A DNA stretch of 42,498 bases from Clostridia bacterium (GCA_017436255.1 JAFSDK010000007.1:1-42498); one strand, 5' to 3'. Shown: positions 12,782 to 21,626, counted from the first letter of the stretch. The notes: generated by a model from the sequence alone, not told the origin. Translations and numbers: made by a program.

Positions 12782-14356
12782 ATGAGTAACCAAAACAAGG
12801 GATACGTTTATTTTGAATATCTAAATTTTAAAGATGCAGACCTATTTACAGTTGTATGTTTACCAAAAAAAGAAGGCAAATTTCCTACCGTAATAATGCG
12901 TAACCCTTACGTTGACGCGGATGAGTTTATTGATAAAAAACAAATTTGTGCGAACAAGCTTGCCGAATTTCAGCCTTGGATAGAGGGCGGCTATGCCGTT
13001 GTGTTTCAACACTGTCGAGGCAGAGGTAAAAGTAGCGGCGACTGCATACCCTACATAAACGAGCGTGAAGACGGTCTTTTTTTGCAAGAATGGGTACGAC
13101 ATCAAGACTTTTATAATGGTGAAATTTATCTATACGGTGGTAGTTACACCGCGGCAATACACTACGTAACCGCACCCTTTGCCGATGATATAAAGGGTGC
13201 AGTGCTTCGCGTTAAAGATACCGAGAGATATAACTGTAACTACCGCAACGGATTTTTCAAAATTGGGCTACACGGTGGTTGGTACGTTAAGATGTATAAA
13301 AGAAAAACTATGCCAACCAAAAACTATACGCCTGAAAGTTTTAATATGCTACCGTTATCTGATTTTTCTAAAACTGTATTAGGTGAGAGTGTAGCCGATT
13401 TTAATGCAATTCTTGCACACCCAAACCATAATGACGATTTTTGGAACACCCGTTACGGTGGAGGTGAAACGCGTGGCATATTAAACCACGCCAATATACC
13501 CATTTTACTTACAACAGGCTTTTACGATTGTTTTGAGGGCGGCATTTTTGATATGTGGAACGCTTTAGATGAGGAAACAAAATCCAAATCTGCTCTTGTG
13601 GTGCATCCCTTTGACCATGGTTGCTGCGGCGAGCTTGAACCTGTAAATTTCGAGAACGGCGATATGAATAAAGAATTTCCAAACCATGCAGTAAAATGGA
13701 TTGACTATGTGCGAGGGAAAGGCGACCCACCGTTCACACTCGGTAAAACTACCTATTACAAGTTGTTCGGCGATAACTGGTGTTGCGATGGTTTTTACAC
13801 CGCAAACACCTGTCAAAAATTTGTTTTGGGCACCACTTCGGTTACCTACAAGTATGACCCACAAAACCCCGCCGTATTTAAGGGCGGTTTATCGGCAAAC
13901 TTTGGCGGTAACGAATGGCAAGATGAACCAAATTTGCGCGATGATATTATCACCGTTTACACACCCGAGTTTGAAAGTGACACTTATATAAAGGGTAAAA
14001 TTAAGATTAAATTAAAGGTTAAATCCGACTGCGAGGACACCTGTTTTTATGTAAGAACAAGCCTTTGTAAAAAGGAGGGCTATTACGGACTTCGCGATGA
14101 TATTAACCAGATTTCAAACTTCCGTGAAAACTATGTTTCGGGCGAGGAAATCGCAATGGACTTCACCTTTGACGAACACGCTTTTGTTATTAAAAAAGGT
14201 GAGAAAATTCGTATTGATATTTCGTCCTCCGCTTTTCCGTTATATGTGCGTCACACAAATAATAAGGGGCTGTTCTCAGAGCAGTCAACCACAAAAATTG
14301 CGAAGAACACCGTAATTTTGGATAAATCCTATATAGAAATACCTGTAGAAGAATAA
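12782..14356 (+). CDS. CocE/NonD family hydrolase (peptidase S15-like)
   Basis: 524 residues; AAGGAG before the ATG. The alpha/beta hydrolase core has GYAVVFQHCRGRGKSSG near 70-86, the nucleophile elbow GGSYTAA (Ser121), an acid in TTGFYDCFEGG and a His in HPFDHGCC; the C-terminal third is the jelly-roll domain of the X-Pro dipeptidyl peptidase class, with IKKGEKIRIDISSSAFP near its end. Such enzymes hydrolyse acyl esters or amides with varied substrates. It has no signal peptide. It is the second gene of a two-gene unit ending at a strong terminator. Eleven cysteines or so are unusual for the family but have no evident pattern. Confidence 0.87.
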   Translation: MSNQNKGYVYFEYLNFKDADLFTVVCLPKKEGKFPTVIMRNPYVDADEFIDKKQICANKLAEFQPWIEGGYAVVFQHCRGRGKSSGDCIPYINEREDGLFLQEWVRHQDFYNGEIYLYGGSYTAAIHYVTAPFADDIKGAVLRVKDTERYNCNYRNGFFKIGLHGGWYVKMYKRKTMPTKNYTPESFNMLPLSDFSKTVLGESVADFNAILAHPNHNDDFWNTRYGGGETRGILNHANIPILLTTGFYDCFEGGIFDMWNALDEETKSKSALVVHPFDHGCCGELEPVNFENGDMNKEFPNHAVKWIDYVRGKGDPPFTLGKTTYYKLFGDNWCCDGFYTANTCQKFVLGTTSVTYKYDPQNPAVFKGGLSANFGGNEWQDEPNLRDDIITVYTPEFESDTYIKGKIKIKLKVKSDCEDTCFYVRTSLCKKEGYYGLRDDINQISNFRENYVSGEEIAMDFTFDEHAFVIKKGEKIRIDISSSAFPLYVRHTNNKGLFSEQSTTKIAKNTVILDKSYIEIPVEE

Positions 14357-14359
14357 AGT

Positions 14360-14387
14360 AGCGAGGTGAAATTCACCTCGCTTTTTT
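14360..14387 (+). terminator. Rho-independent terminator, gcgaggtg-type
   Basis: AGCGAGGTGAA (14360-14370) pairs with TTCACCTCGCT (14372-14382), followed by TTTTT. It ends at the stop codon of the convergent gene at 14386. It carries the shared stem core but not the ctatgta tail of the upstream copies. Confidence 0.85.
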
Positions 14388-15327
14388 ATACTGCATAAAA
14401 AATATGCTCGTTTCGTATTTCGTTATCCGATATGCTATTATTTACACTATATGCCTGTTGTTCAAGCTCTGTAGTCGACGAATTTGAAATTCCTTGTTTA
14501 TTTAACTCTTTAACAATATCAGTGCATAATTTTTCGATAATTTCGGCTTTGTTTTTTGCCATTTTGCTGTCGTTACCGCTCGTCATTAGAAATTCAAGTT
14601 TTTGTGCACTATCAAAATTATTTTCCATTTCTGTCAGTGCACGAAAACTCCATTTGTAATACGGCATATATTTTTTATTTAATAAGAATATAACGCTCAT
14701 AGCGCTCTTAACAAACTCAAACACCGCTAATTGTGCCGCCGCGGTATCACCACGCGATATACACCTATTGTAATTATACTGGCCCGACTGCGCCATAAGT
14801 AACAATTGACCCGCTATCTTTTTACGACGAACATCCTCAGGATAATAGCGTAAATTTTCTCTAATACGGCTAAACTCGCCGTAATTATCTATAAATATTT
14901 CGCCGTTTACCGCCTCAGCCAACGCATACTCCGGTATATTAAACCAATCATCTAAACACAGATTCGCATCTTTTGTACCCGTTTTTGAAGCATAAAAATC
15001 GCCAATTCTTATAACCCCGTGTCGGTTGCCACCAACAGGATTTAAAGGCGACCTTTTAAAATTGCAAAACTCCTTCGGTAATTTAGCATAAGCACGTTCA
15101 AGTTCAAACTCCACCTTGCGGTCAATCACATTTTCATCGGGTATAAATATGCAAAAGCCCGGCTCAAAATCGTGGTCGCGGGATATATCATCGTCATACC
15201 CATAACACTCCGAACCGCTACCGACAAGTCCCACCGCAATGTATGGTAAAACGTCGGCAAACTGCGTTTCGAGCATAGGTTTTCCGCATTCATCAAAAAA
15301 CCTTTTAGCCAGTTCAAGTCCTTTCAT
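14386..15327 (-). CDS. DUF4037 protein, nucleotidyltransferase-like
   Basis: 313 residues from the ATG at 15327, where AGGAGG lies 5 bases upstream; the open frame extends further only through the upstream gene. The diagnostic stretch is GLVGSGSECYGYDDDISRDH (33-52), a GS...D-D...D pattern of nucleotidyltransferase folds that typifies DUF4037. Middle and C-terminal parts are helical. The start overlaps the end of the TPR gene by 14 bases, so the two are translationally coupled, and this pairing recurs in Clostridia as I recall. A nucleotidyl-transfer role is inferred from the fold only. Confidence 0.85.
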   Translation of the reverse strand: MKGLELAKRFFDECGKPMLETQFADVLPYIAVGLVGSGSECYGYDDDISRDHDFEPGFCIFIPDENVIDRKVEFELERAYAKLPKEFCNFKRSPLNPVGGNRHGVIRIGDFYASKTGTKDANLCLDDWFNIPEYALAEAVNGEIFIDNYGEFSRIRENLRYYPEDVRRKKIAGQLLLMAQSGQYNYNRCISRGDTAAAQLAVFEFVKSAMSVIFLLNKKYMPYYKWSFRALTEMENNFDSAQKLEFLMTSGNDSKMAKNKAEIIEKLCTDIVKELNKQGISNSSTTELEQQAYSVNNSISDNEIRNEHIFYAV

Positions 15328-16066
15328 AAATCCTCCTGCAGCGCTCATTAAGTTCGTTTTCGTAACCGAAATATCCGTAATAACCAAACACCGAAGCACA
15401 TTTTTCACAAACGAAGGCATAATTACCGTCGCTTTGATTTTGGCTTATATCCAACAGTTGCATGGCCTCTTTTACATATTCGGCAATCTTCTCTTCCCCG
15501 TCTTCAAGACCAAACTGCGCCTCAACCAAGCTTGCCATATTAAGATAGGTTATTGCCTGCTCGGGTTCTTTACCCTCAACCTTTCGCATTACCGAAAGCG
15601 CCTTTTGATAAAATTCGTTTGCTTCGCCAAATCGGCACAAATCGACCAAAGACAATGCCATATTATTATAAAGGCCGCCCAGACGGTCATCCGTTTCGGC
15701 AAGATTTTTTTCGTAAATATCCTTTGCCTTGTAAAATAACTCGATACCCTCTGCCGCTTTGCCAAACGCTTTATAAACGGTAGCCGAGTTAAGATAGGTG
15801 GTTGCGGCACCGATATTGTTTTGAATATTCATCTCTTCAATTTTTGTGAGTGCTTTATTTACAAAGCCAAGCGCTTCTTCGCCCTCGCCGAGTTTACGGG
15901 TAAGACCCATAAGTTCATTACACATAAGTAATGCCGCCCTGTTATCCGACGCATTTTCAGACTCAGCCAACCAATACAGTAGGTGATCCTTAGCCGATGA
16001 ATAGTCGTTTTTTGAAAGGTAATTGTCAAGCTTTTCGATTATTCTTTGTGTAGGAATTTGTGTCAT
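15314..16066 (-). CDS. Tetratricopeptide repeat protein
   Basis: 250 residues; AAGGGAAG precedes the ATG. About five helical hairpins with TPR spacing are visible, such as GEGEEALGFVNKALTKIEEM, ATTYLNSATVYKAFGKAAEG, GLYNNMALSLVDLCRFGEAN and AITYLNMASLVEAQFGLEDG. No membrane or signal segment. The C-terminus contains a short Cys/Tyr-rich stretch (VCEKCASVFGYYGYFGYENE) of unknown meaning. It forms a two-gene unit with the DUF4037 protein and may serve as its scaffold or partner. Family assignment is firm; function is not. Confidence 0.82.
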   Translation of the reverse strand: MTQIPTQRIIEKLDNYLSKNDYSSAKDHLLYWLAESENASDNRAALLMCNELMGLTRKLGEGEEALGFVNKALTKIEEMNIQNNIGAATTYLNSATVYKAFGKAAEGIELFYKAKDIYEKNLAETDDRLGGLYNNMALSLVDLCRFGEANEFYQKALSVMRKVEGKEPEQAITYLNMASLVEAQFGLEDGEEKIAEYVKEAMQLLDISQNQSDGNYAFVCEKCASVFGYYGYFGYENELNERCRRIYERT

Positions 16067-16185
16067 TTAATGTATCTTCCCTTTTAATTTTTTTGCATGC
16101 ACCTCTTTGACATGCTTCGGTATTGGTGTTATAACCTGAGTCATCCGTTTTATTTTTTCACCTTAATAATTATCTTTCTTTGTAA

Positions 16186-16208
16186 AAAGGCAGGGAAACC
16201 CTGCCTTT
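16186..16208 (-). terminator. Terminator of the GltS-type gene
   Basis: AAAGGCAGGG and CCCTGCCTTT with a 3-base loop lie two bases past the stop at 16211, followed on the minus strand by T-rich sequence. The stretch 16067-16185 holds no gene. Confidence 0.8.
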
Positions 16209-16210
16209 AA

Positions 16211-17590
16211 TTATTTTTTATTTTTTCTTTTAAATATCTTACTTCTAAAGAGTATTACGTTCATAACAAGGAAGAATGCCGCCAAAATAACTAATGTTAA
16301 ATAGGGCTTTTCGGGCGCCATTGTTGCAAGCAACATAAGTGGGAAACCAAACACAATTGCGGGAAAGTTTTGGTAAACCAAGTTATCCGATGCAGGAGAT
16401 TTAAAATCACCATCAATCTCACGCAATAGGATAATACCCGTACTTGCTGTACCCGTAAGCATACCATACATTGCAAGGAACTGCTCTTGCGTGTACTCTT
16501 TAAAGAGTGTTTTTGCAACATAGTAGTTATATAGATACGTAATAACAAGACCCACAACGCCCATTATAAGTATAATTCCCCAATAATCTTGAAGAACACC
16601 AAGTCTTATTGCGGCAATACCTGCAACAACCATAATATCATAGAAGAAATTGCTGGCTCGCGTCATAAGGAAATTATTAGTATATTCCTTCTTAATAATT
16701 TTGCATTTCTTAAGTCCGTTCATAATAAGTTTAACAAGTGTAGCAGTTAACACACCTAAAAGGAAGTTAAAGCCGTATATTACCGACTTCATTCCCGGTA
16801 AAAGCTTGCCAAGTAAAATCATAAACAGATATGCCAAAAGATATGCAACGGCAATAAGCGCAATTTGTATGGTCATTTTATCTATGCTTTCGTGCATAGG
16901 TATTTCATCTGCCGACTCAATCTCATCCGAACGGGTTAGACTATCCTCTTTGTTAGAAAGGGTTATTTTACCCTTTCTTTTAAGTATATTAAGGTGTATA
17001 ACGCCACCTATACTTGCACTGATAAAGCCAAGAGCCGCAATGGTAAGGCCAAAACTCTTACCACCTACAAAGCCAAACTCGGTTTCATATATTGTGCCGT
17101 AGTTTAGTGCCTGACCCGTACCCTGTCCGTAGCCGAAGGGTAATAGCACACCCGCTGCCGAGAAGAAATCTTTAATAAGTAAAGCGGCAATTATCGATAT
17201 ACCAAAACCAACTACTGCCTGTAAAAGATAGGTAGAAACGGTAGTAACACCTGTGTTAAAAATTTCAACCGTTCTTTTCTTGGTAAGTTTACCGTCAGAG
17301 GTTTTTGCCGCTATAAAGCCAAGCGCTAATGTATGATATGTAATAAGTTCTAACATTGCGGTACCGTTACCACCGAAGAATGCGGTATCAAACATAACGT
17401 TGCCCGTAATCCACTTATACACACCTGCAACGGCAATTAAAATACCACCCGCTAAAACCGACGTAGGTATCAATGATGCCTTTAAAAGTTTGCTGGAATT
17501 TTTTAAAACATTTGCTACGAGCAGACTTAATAATAATATTGCAATTACGTTAAGACCGCCCCATACGCTAAAGTCCCAAAAATTTGTCAT
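16211..17590 (-). CDS. Sodium/glutamate symporter family (GltS-like) protein
   Basis: 459 residues; a GGGGGG site precedes the ATG. About eleven to twelve membrane helices in two inverted halves. GltS-type pore loops are visible in each half: GYGQGTGQAL near 153-162 and MLTGTASTGIILLRE near 377-391. These loops bind glutamate and sodium in the ESS family, though here the sequence is long and divergent, so the true substrate may differ. The middle cytoplasmic loop (about 210-240) is acidic. The start overlaps the end of the acyltransferase gene by 23 bases, implying coupled translation. A terminator follows closely. Confidence 0.85.
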   Translation of the reverse strand: MTNFWDFSVWGGLNVIAILLLSLLVANVLKNSSKLLKASLIPTSVLAGGILIAVAGVYKWITGNVMFDTAFFGGNGTAMLELITYHTLALGFIAAKTSDGKLTKKRTVEIFNTGVTTVSTYLLQAVVGFGISIIAALLIKDFFSAAGVLLPFGYGQGTGQALNYGTIYETEFGFVGGKSFGLTIAALGFISASIGGVIHLNILKRKGKITLSNKEDSLTRSDEIESADEIPMHESIDKMTIQIALIAVAYLLAYLFMILLGKLLPGMKSVIYGFNFLLGVLTATLVKLIMNGLKKCKIIKKEYTNNFLMTRASNFFYDIMVVAGIAAIRLGVLQDYWGIILIMGVVGLVITYLYNYYVAKTLFKEYTQEQFLAMYGMLTGTASTGIILLREIDGDFKSPASDNLVYQNFPAIVFGFPLMLLATMAPEKPYLTLVILAAFFLVMNVILFRSKIFKRKNKK

Positions 17591-18773
17591 TTTCGTCCCC
17601 CCTGTTTTTATATCGGAAATAAATATTTACATATTTAAGCGCATTAAAACGCTTATCGCTTTTAAACTGATACAACTTATCCTTATAATAAACATTGAGC
17701 TTATTTTTACCTAATACCGAAACTGCACTTATATCATCAAACGAAAGATTAAGCGTTGTTCCGTCAGGCGCATCTATCATTACCCTGTCGCCGTAAAGAC
17801 TAAGAGCGGCATTTTCAAAAAGTAACTTTCTGCCTTTATAAACAAAAATTTGACTGATTTTTGCAGTATCCCTGTAAAGCGGCGTATCGCACCACTGCAT
17901 AATATCAAGCGTATTTATAAAATCACATTGATAATCATACCATTGTTTAACAAAATTAAACGGAAAATCAAAGCCAATACCACGAAGGGTTTTATTCTCG
18001 CCATACTCTACTTTTTTGTTGCACTTTTTACATTCTATTTCATTACCATCGCTTACAAATTCAGACAAACCGCAAAACGGGCAAACATACATTGCTCTTT
18101 CAAGATATTCTGCCTTTTTATCCGATTTAAAGCATGCGTCGGCATTCGACTCGTCAATATATAGTTCGTTCGTAATTAGTTCGTAAAGTTGCTCATTTGT
18201 AAGAGAAGCATATTCCTCGGGCTCGATTACGCGTGAAACGTAGGAGTGCATTTTACCCTTACGCACAACGTCACTCCATCTTGGATGAACACCATAACCA
18301 CCCTCTATACGATAAATAGCAATAGGCAACTTTAGCTTGCGTGCCAATGGCGCTATGGCAGGATTCATATATCCTGTAGCACCGCTATATGTACGATTAC
18401 CCTCGGGCGCCATGGCTATTGTGCCACCCTCTTTTGCAACCCTGATGCAATTCATAACTGCCGAAACGTCAGTAGACTGCTTTTTAATCGGTATGGGGGC
18501 TACAATAAAACGTATTAAAGCAGATACCCATCCCTTTGAAAAAAGGTCTTCACTGGCAACATAATAAACCGGACCTTTAAAGGAGCAACCAACAAAGAAT
18601 TGGTCAAAAGCGGTTTGATGATTGAATAAAATCAAATACTGTTTATTGCCCTGTTCCTTAAATTTATCAATTTTAATACCATATTTGAGCATTGAGTATG
18701 GATAAAGCACCCAATACGCAATACTCCGAACAACACGATGGCGGAATTTCATCCACTTTTTCTTCTTTGTCAT
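17568..18773 (-). CDS. PlsC-type acyltransferase with zinc ribbon
   Basis: 401 residues; GGAGGCGG precedes the ATG. The N-terminal 1-200 is a lysophospholipid acyltransferase domain: NHQTAFD (51-57, catalytic His52 and Asp57) and APEGNRTYSG (122-131, acyl-acceptor phosphate binding). After it a zinc ribbon is seen, CPFC ... CKKC near 231-254, followed by a beta-rich C-terminus (about 310-401) resembling a PH-like fold. The acyltransferase would act on the inner face of the membrane in phospholipid synthesis. The added zinc ribbon and C-terminal domain are not part of PlsC itself and could recruit a partner. It has its own promoter at 18804-18832. Confidence 0.85.
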   Translation of the reverse strand: MTKKKKWMKFRHRVVRSIAYWVLYPYSMLKYGIKIDKFKEQGNKQYLILFNHQTAFDQFFVGCSFKGPVYYVASEDLFSKGWVSALIRFIVAPIPIKKQSTDVSAVMNCIRVAKEGGTIAMAPEGNRTYSGATGYMNPAIAPLARKLKLPIAIYRIEGGYGVHPRWSDVVRKGKMHSYVSRVIEPEEYASLTNEQLYELITNELYIDESNADACFKSDKKAEYLERAMYVCPFCGLSEFVSDGNEIECKKCNKKVEYGENKTLRGIGFDFPFNFVKQWYDYQCDFINTLDIMQWCDTPLYRDTAKISQIFVYKGRKLLFENAALSLYGDRVMIDAPDGTTLNLSFDDISAVSVLGKNKLNVYYKDKLYQFKSDKRFNALKYVNIYFRYKNRGDENDKFLGL

Positions 18774-18803
18774 ATTATTTCCGCCTCCGTTTTTATCACA
18801 TTT

Positions 18804-18832
18804 ATATTAATTTTATCATATTTTCTTGCCAA
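18804..18832 (-). promoter_or_regulatory. Promoter of the acyltransferase/GltS unit
   Basis: On the minus strand TTGGCA (18832-18827) and TAATAT (18809-18804) are 17 bases apart. Confidence 0.55.
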
Positions 18833-18861
18833 ATACAAGAAAAAATCTCCTTATAAAAACC

Positions 18862-18896
18862 AAAACCGATAGCCGTAATATAGCGGCCATCGATTT
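18862..18896 (-). terminator. Orphan terminator-like hairpin
   Basis: AAAACCGATAGCCG pairs with CGGCCATCGATTTT at 12 of 14 positions and runs into a T-rich tail on the minus strand. No gene ends immediately before it, so it probably belonged to a gene now lost or decayed to its right. Confidence 0.5.
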
Positions 18897-18927
18897 TCCC
18901 TAACGTATTTATTATATCAAATTTATT

Positions 18928-18956
18928 TTGCTGCATCAATAAAAATGATGCAGCAA
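18928..18956. repeat. 10-bp perfect stem-loop in gene-free sequence
   Basis: TTGCTGCATC and GATGCAGCAA flank a 9-base loop. Together with the neighbouring hairpin it lies in a stretch (18833-19095) without any credible gene; a frame on the minus strand across it has no ribosome binding site. Confidence 0.45.
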
Positions 18957-19095
18957 TTAAACATTTCTGCGTTTTGCATAATCGTAAAAACGGAAATTTG
19001 AGCAACCTTACATATTGAAAAAAAAGTAGTATTTTTTGCTATAATAAAGACACAAAAAGAAGGTCGCCGTTATCGTTAACAGCACCAACAACACT

Positions 19096-19437
19096 TCATT
19101 CGTTCATCATATGTCCCGAATAAACAACCTCGCGCGAAACACACCAGTCGTTGACCATATTTATAAATACCTTTTTAAACCTTTGACCTAACAGTTTACA
19201 ATAGTTAATCTAATAATCTTTATAAATCCAAAACTTTAAACCTTTTCCTGCTGAGGTGCTTACAAACATTTTGCAAAAACCATACCACTCGTCAGACAGA
19301 TGTGTGAATTCACAACCACTTCGCGGATAAAGCACCACCTGGTCAATTTTTACCCCACGATATTGCTTAAAAATTTTATCCATTCTGGTTTTATCAGGTT
19401 TACCCGTTATGGCAAGCATTGGTATTAGCGGATTCAT
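19096..19437 (-). pseudogene. Decayed glycoside hydrolase, 5' remnant
   Basis: From an ATG at 19437 with GGAGTGATC upstream, 75 codons read MNPLIPMLAITGKPDKTRMD and continue through PRSGCEFTHLSDEWYGFCKMF and KGLKFWIYKDY, then TAG at 19212-19210. The same frame continues for 37 codons with VFINMVNDWCVSREVVYSGH and stops again at 19096-19098. PRSGCE...SDEWY...K-W-Y is like the N-terminal part of large uncharacterised glycoside hydrolases, in which YDEYNWPSG would follow. So a gene of perhaps two kilobases is reduced to fragments with a stop codon and internal deletion. Its promoter is intact. Family placement is from memory. Confidence 0.6.
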
Positions 19438-19470
19438 AAGGGATCACTCCAACTTCTGCTTTTTAAATTT

Positions 19471-19499
19471 ATTGTAATGGATACAAATATTTTTTTCAA
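19471..19499 (-). promoter_or_regulatory. Intact promoter of the decayed hydrolase
   Basis: On the minus strand TTGAAA (19499-19494), 17 bases, TACAAT (19476-19471). It reads into the pseudogene. Confidence 0.55.
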
Positions 19500-19611
19500 G
19501 AGAATAAATATCCACCCGCATAGCGGGTGGTATTTCATTTTCGGGCATAGCCCTAACCTATACTGGCGGCGCACAAGTGCGCTTTTTGTTGGCCTGCCAG
19601 CCACGCAATTG

Positions 19612-20082
19612 CTACTTACTACCCATAAATGGGTCCCGCGGGTCGAAAAGACTCAATTGGTCTGTTTCCTTATCGTGCTTTAATTGGTTTGAAATATATT
19701 CTTTTATTGCTTTAGTGTTTTTACCCGCGGTATCTACGTAATATCCCTTACACCAAAATTCGCGATTTCGGTATGCAAATTTCATATTTCCCCATTTTTG
19801 AAATATTAAAAGTGCACTCTTCCCTTTTAAATATCCCATAAATCCTGAAATGCTCATTTTGGGCGGGATACTTACCAGCATATGTATATGGTCTGGACAT
19901 ACTTCTCCTTCAACTATTTCTACGCCTTTCCATTCGCAAAGTTTTCTTAATATTTCTCTTATTTCCAACCTTTTATCTTCGTAGAAAACCTTTCGTCTAT
20001 ATTTCGGCGTAAAAACTATATGGTACTTGCAATTCCATTTTGTGTGTGCTAAACTATCTGTACTGATTTCTTCTTTTTTCAT
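19612..20082 (-). CDS. tnpA: IS200-type TnpA transposase (Y1 HUH)
   Basis: 156 residues. The HUH motif is H65-I-H67 in CPDHIHMLV and the catalytic tyrosine is Y129 in IKEYISNQ, with Gln133 completing the active site. Other family segments are NCKYHIVFTPKYRRKVF at the N-terminus and REFWCKGYYVDTAG near 107-120. The length fits complete IS200 transposases (about 150), so it is probably intact. It acts on single-stranded DNA as a dimer. GGAGG lies upstream of the ATG but is located in a long inverted repeat (20087-20152) that could hide it in the transcript. Confidence 0.93.
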   Translation of the reverse strand: MKKEEISTDSLAHTKWNCKYHIVFTPKYRRKVFYEDKRLEIREILRKLCEWKGVEIVEGEVCPDHIHMLVSIPPKMSISGFMGYLKGKSALLIFQKWGNMKFAYRNREFWCKGYYVDTAGKNTKAIKEYISNQLKHDKETDQLSLFDPRDPFMGSK

Positions 20083-20086
20083 TTAT

Positions 20087-20152
20087 AAATCCTCCGTTTG
20101 TGTTTTGTTTTGACTGGCAGGTCATTGCTATTTTAACACAAACGGAGGATTT
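20087..20152 (-). promoter_or_regulatory. Inverted repeat that masks the tnpA ribosome binding site
   Basis: An 18-bp perfect inverted repeat, AAATCCTCCGTTTGTGTT (20087-20104) and its complement (20135-20152), encloses a 30-base loop. In a minus-strand transcript the arm nearest tnpA contains GGAGGAT, its ribosome binding site, which would be paired. IS200 elements are known to repress transposase translation with such a structure. Confidence 0.7.
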
Positions 20153-20217
20153 TGTTCTGTTCATCGGTTAACCTCTTTTGAACCACGCGACTATCGCGTG
20201 GTTTTCGTTATACAAAC

Positions 20218-20248
20218 AAAAATGCTTACGTTTGACGTAAGCATTTTT
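20218..20248 (-). terminator. Terminator of radA and its operon
   Basis: AAAATGCTTACG and CGTAAGCATTTT with a short loop, followed on the minus strand by a T-rich tail, 5 bases after the radA stop. Confidence 0.8.
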
Positions 20249-20253
20249 TCTTA

Positions 20254-21612
20254 TTATTTAATTAGTGAAATGGCTTGATTGAGAGTTTTTACGCCAATAA
20301 TATCGATGCCTAAATTCGCCTGTAGACCCTTAAGGTTCGCTTTAGGAACTATGCAGCGCTTGAAGCCTAAACGCTGCGCCTCAATTATACGCGACTGTGC
20401 ACGTGACACCGAGCGAATTTCACCCGAAAGACCTACCTCGCCAAAAACTATTGTTTCATCATCGAGAGGTATGTCGCGCAACGCCGAAACTAGCGACATT
20501 GCCACCGCTAAATCGGCCGCCGGCTCATCAAGACGAAGACCTCCAACAATATTTACGTATGTATCAAGGTTGGAAAAATATAGCCCTTCCCTTTTTTCAA
20601 GCACCGCCAATATCAAATTAAGTCGGTTATAGTCAAAACCTGTTGACATACGTCTTGGATTACCAAAACCCGTCGATGTAACAAGTCCTTGAACTTCTGA
20701 TAAAATAGGTCGAGAGCCCTCTATAACGCAGGTAATACAACCACCTGATACATTCTTTATTCTGCCCGACAAAAGCATTGCAGAAGGATTTTCCACTTCA
20801 TTAAGTCCTGTCTCATTCATCTCAAAAACGCCAATCTCATTTGTTGAGCCAAAGCGGTTTTTAGTGGCACGCAAAATTCTGTAAGACTGGGTTTTCTCAC
20901 CTTCAAAATAAAGTACCGTGTCAACGATGTGTTCAAGTATTTTGGGACCTGCAATTTCGCCGCCCTTATTAACGTGACCGACAATAAATACGGGTATATC
21001 AAGACTTTTACCAACATTTAAAAACATTTTGGTAGATTCACGCACCTGCGCGAGCGAGCCCGACGCAGTTTGAATTTCAGATATATTCATCGTTTGTATT
21101 GAATCTATCATTACAATATCAGGTTTACTTGAACGTATGTATTCACAAATTATTTCGGTATTTGTTTCTGCCATTATTAAAAGATTATCGTTTTTAATGC
21201 CTAGGCGTGAAGCGCGAAGTTTAATCTGCACGGCAGATTCCTCACCCGAAACGTAAAGTATTTTTAGTTCGGGTAAAGCATTGCAAATCTGTAAAAGTAT
21301 TGTTGATTTACCAATACCAGGATCGCCGCTAAGTAGCACTACCGAGCCTTTAACGACACCGCCGCCAAGCACCCTATCCAGTTCACCTATGTGCGTTTTA
21401 AAGCGATGTTCACCGCTAACAGTAATTTCGTTAAGGTGCTGTGCTAAAACCGATTCACTTGAAAGTTTAACCGCAGAGGAGGTTTTTACAGGTACAATCA
21501 CCTGTTCTTCAAAGGTATTCCACTCGTTACAATTCGGGCATTTGCCGGCCCATTTTACGCTTTCATATCCACAATTTGTGCAAACAAAAGCCGTCTTGGT
21601 TTTCTGTGCCAT
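20254..21612 (-). CDS. radA: DNA repair protein RadA (Sms)
   Basis: 452 residues, full family length; GGAAG precedes the ATG. The order is a zinc finger CTNC...CPNC (C11, C14, C25, C28), a RecA-like ATPase with Walker A GDPGIGKST near 95-103, the RadA-specific KNRFG motif (near 255) and a C-terminal Lon-protease-like domain (about 290-452) ending in GVKTLNQAISL. RadA aids recombination and branch migration of D-loops. It is the last gene of a leftward run including CwlD- and DacF-like genes (14-base gap) and ends at a strong terminator. Confidence 0.97.
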   Translation of the reverse strand: MAQKTKTAFVCTNCGYESVKWAGKCPNCNEWNTFEEQVIVPVKTSSAVKLSSESVLAQHLNEITVSGEHRFKTHIGELDRVLGGGVVKGSVVLLSGDPGIGKSTILLQICNALPELKILYVSGEESAVQIKLRASRLGIKNDNLLIMAETNTEIICEYIRSSKPDIVMIDSIQTMNISEIQTASGSLAQVRESTKMFLNVGKSLDIPVFIVGHVNKGGEIAGPKILEHIVDTVLYFEGEKTQSYRILRATKNRFGSTNEIGVFEMNETGLNEVENPSAMLLSGRIKNVSGGCITCVIEGSRPILSEVQGLVTSTGFGNPRRMSTGFDYNRLNLILAVLEKREGLYFSNLDTYVNIVGGLRLDEPAADLAVAMSLVSALRDIPLDDETIVFGEVGLSGEIRSVSRAQSRIIEAQRLGFKRCIVPKANLKGLQANLGIDIIGVKTLNQAISLIK

Positions 21613-21626
21613 ATTTTTTACTTCCT

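Larger units (their letters stand above)
19508..20205 (-). mobile_element. IS200-type insertion sequence
   Basis: A single tnpA gene is flanked by hairpins: CCACCCGC ata GCGGGTGG at 19512-19530 on the left and AACCACGCGA cta TCGCGTGGTT at 20181-20203 on the right, as for subterminal structures of the IS200/IS605 class, which lacks terminal inverted repeats. There is no tnpB. The ends given are estimates, because these elements insert without target duplication. It lies between a decayed gene and the radA terminator. Confidence 0.75.

Noticed and set aside
18802-19005. 67-codon frame on the minus strand
   Set aside because: It covers two hairpins and the acyltransferase promoter and has no ribosome binding site.
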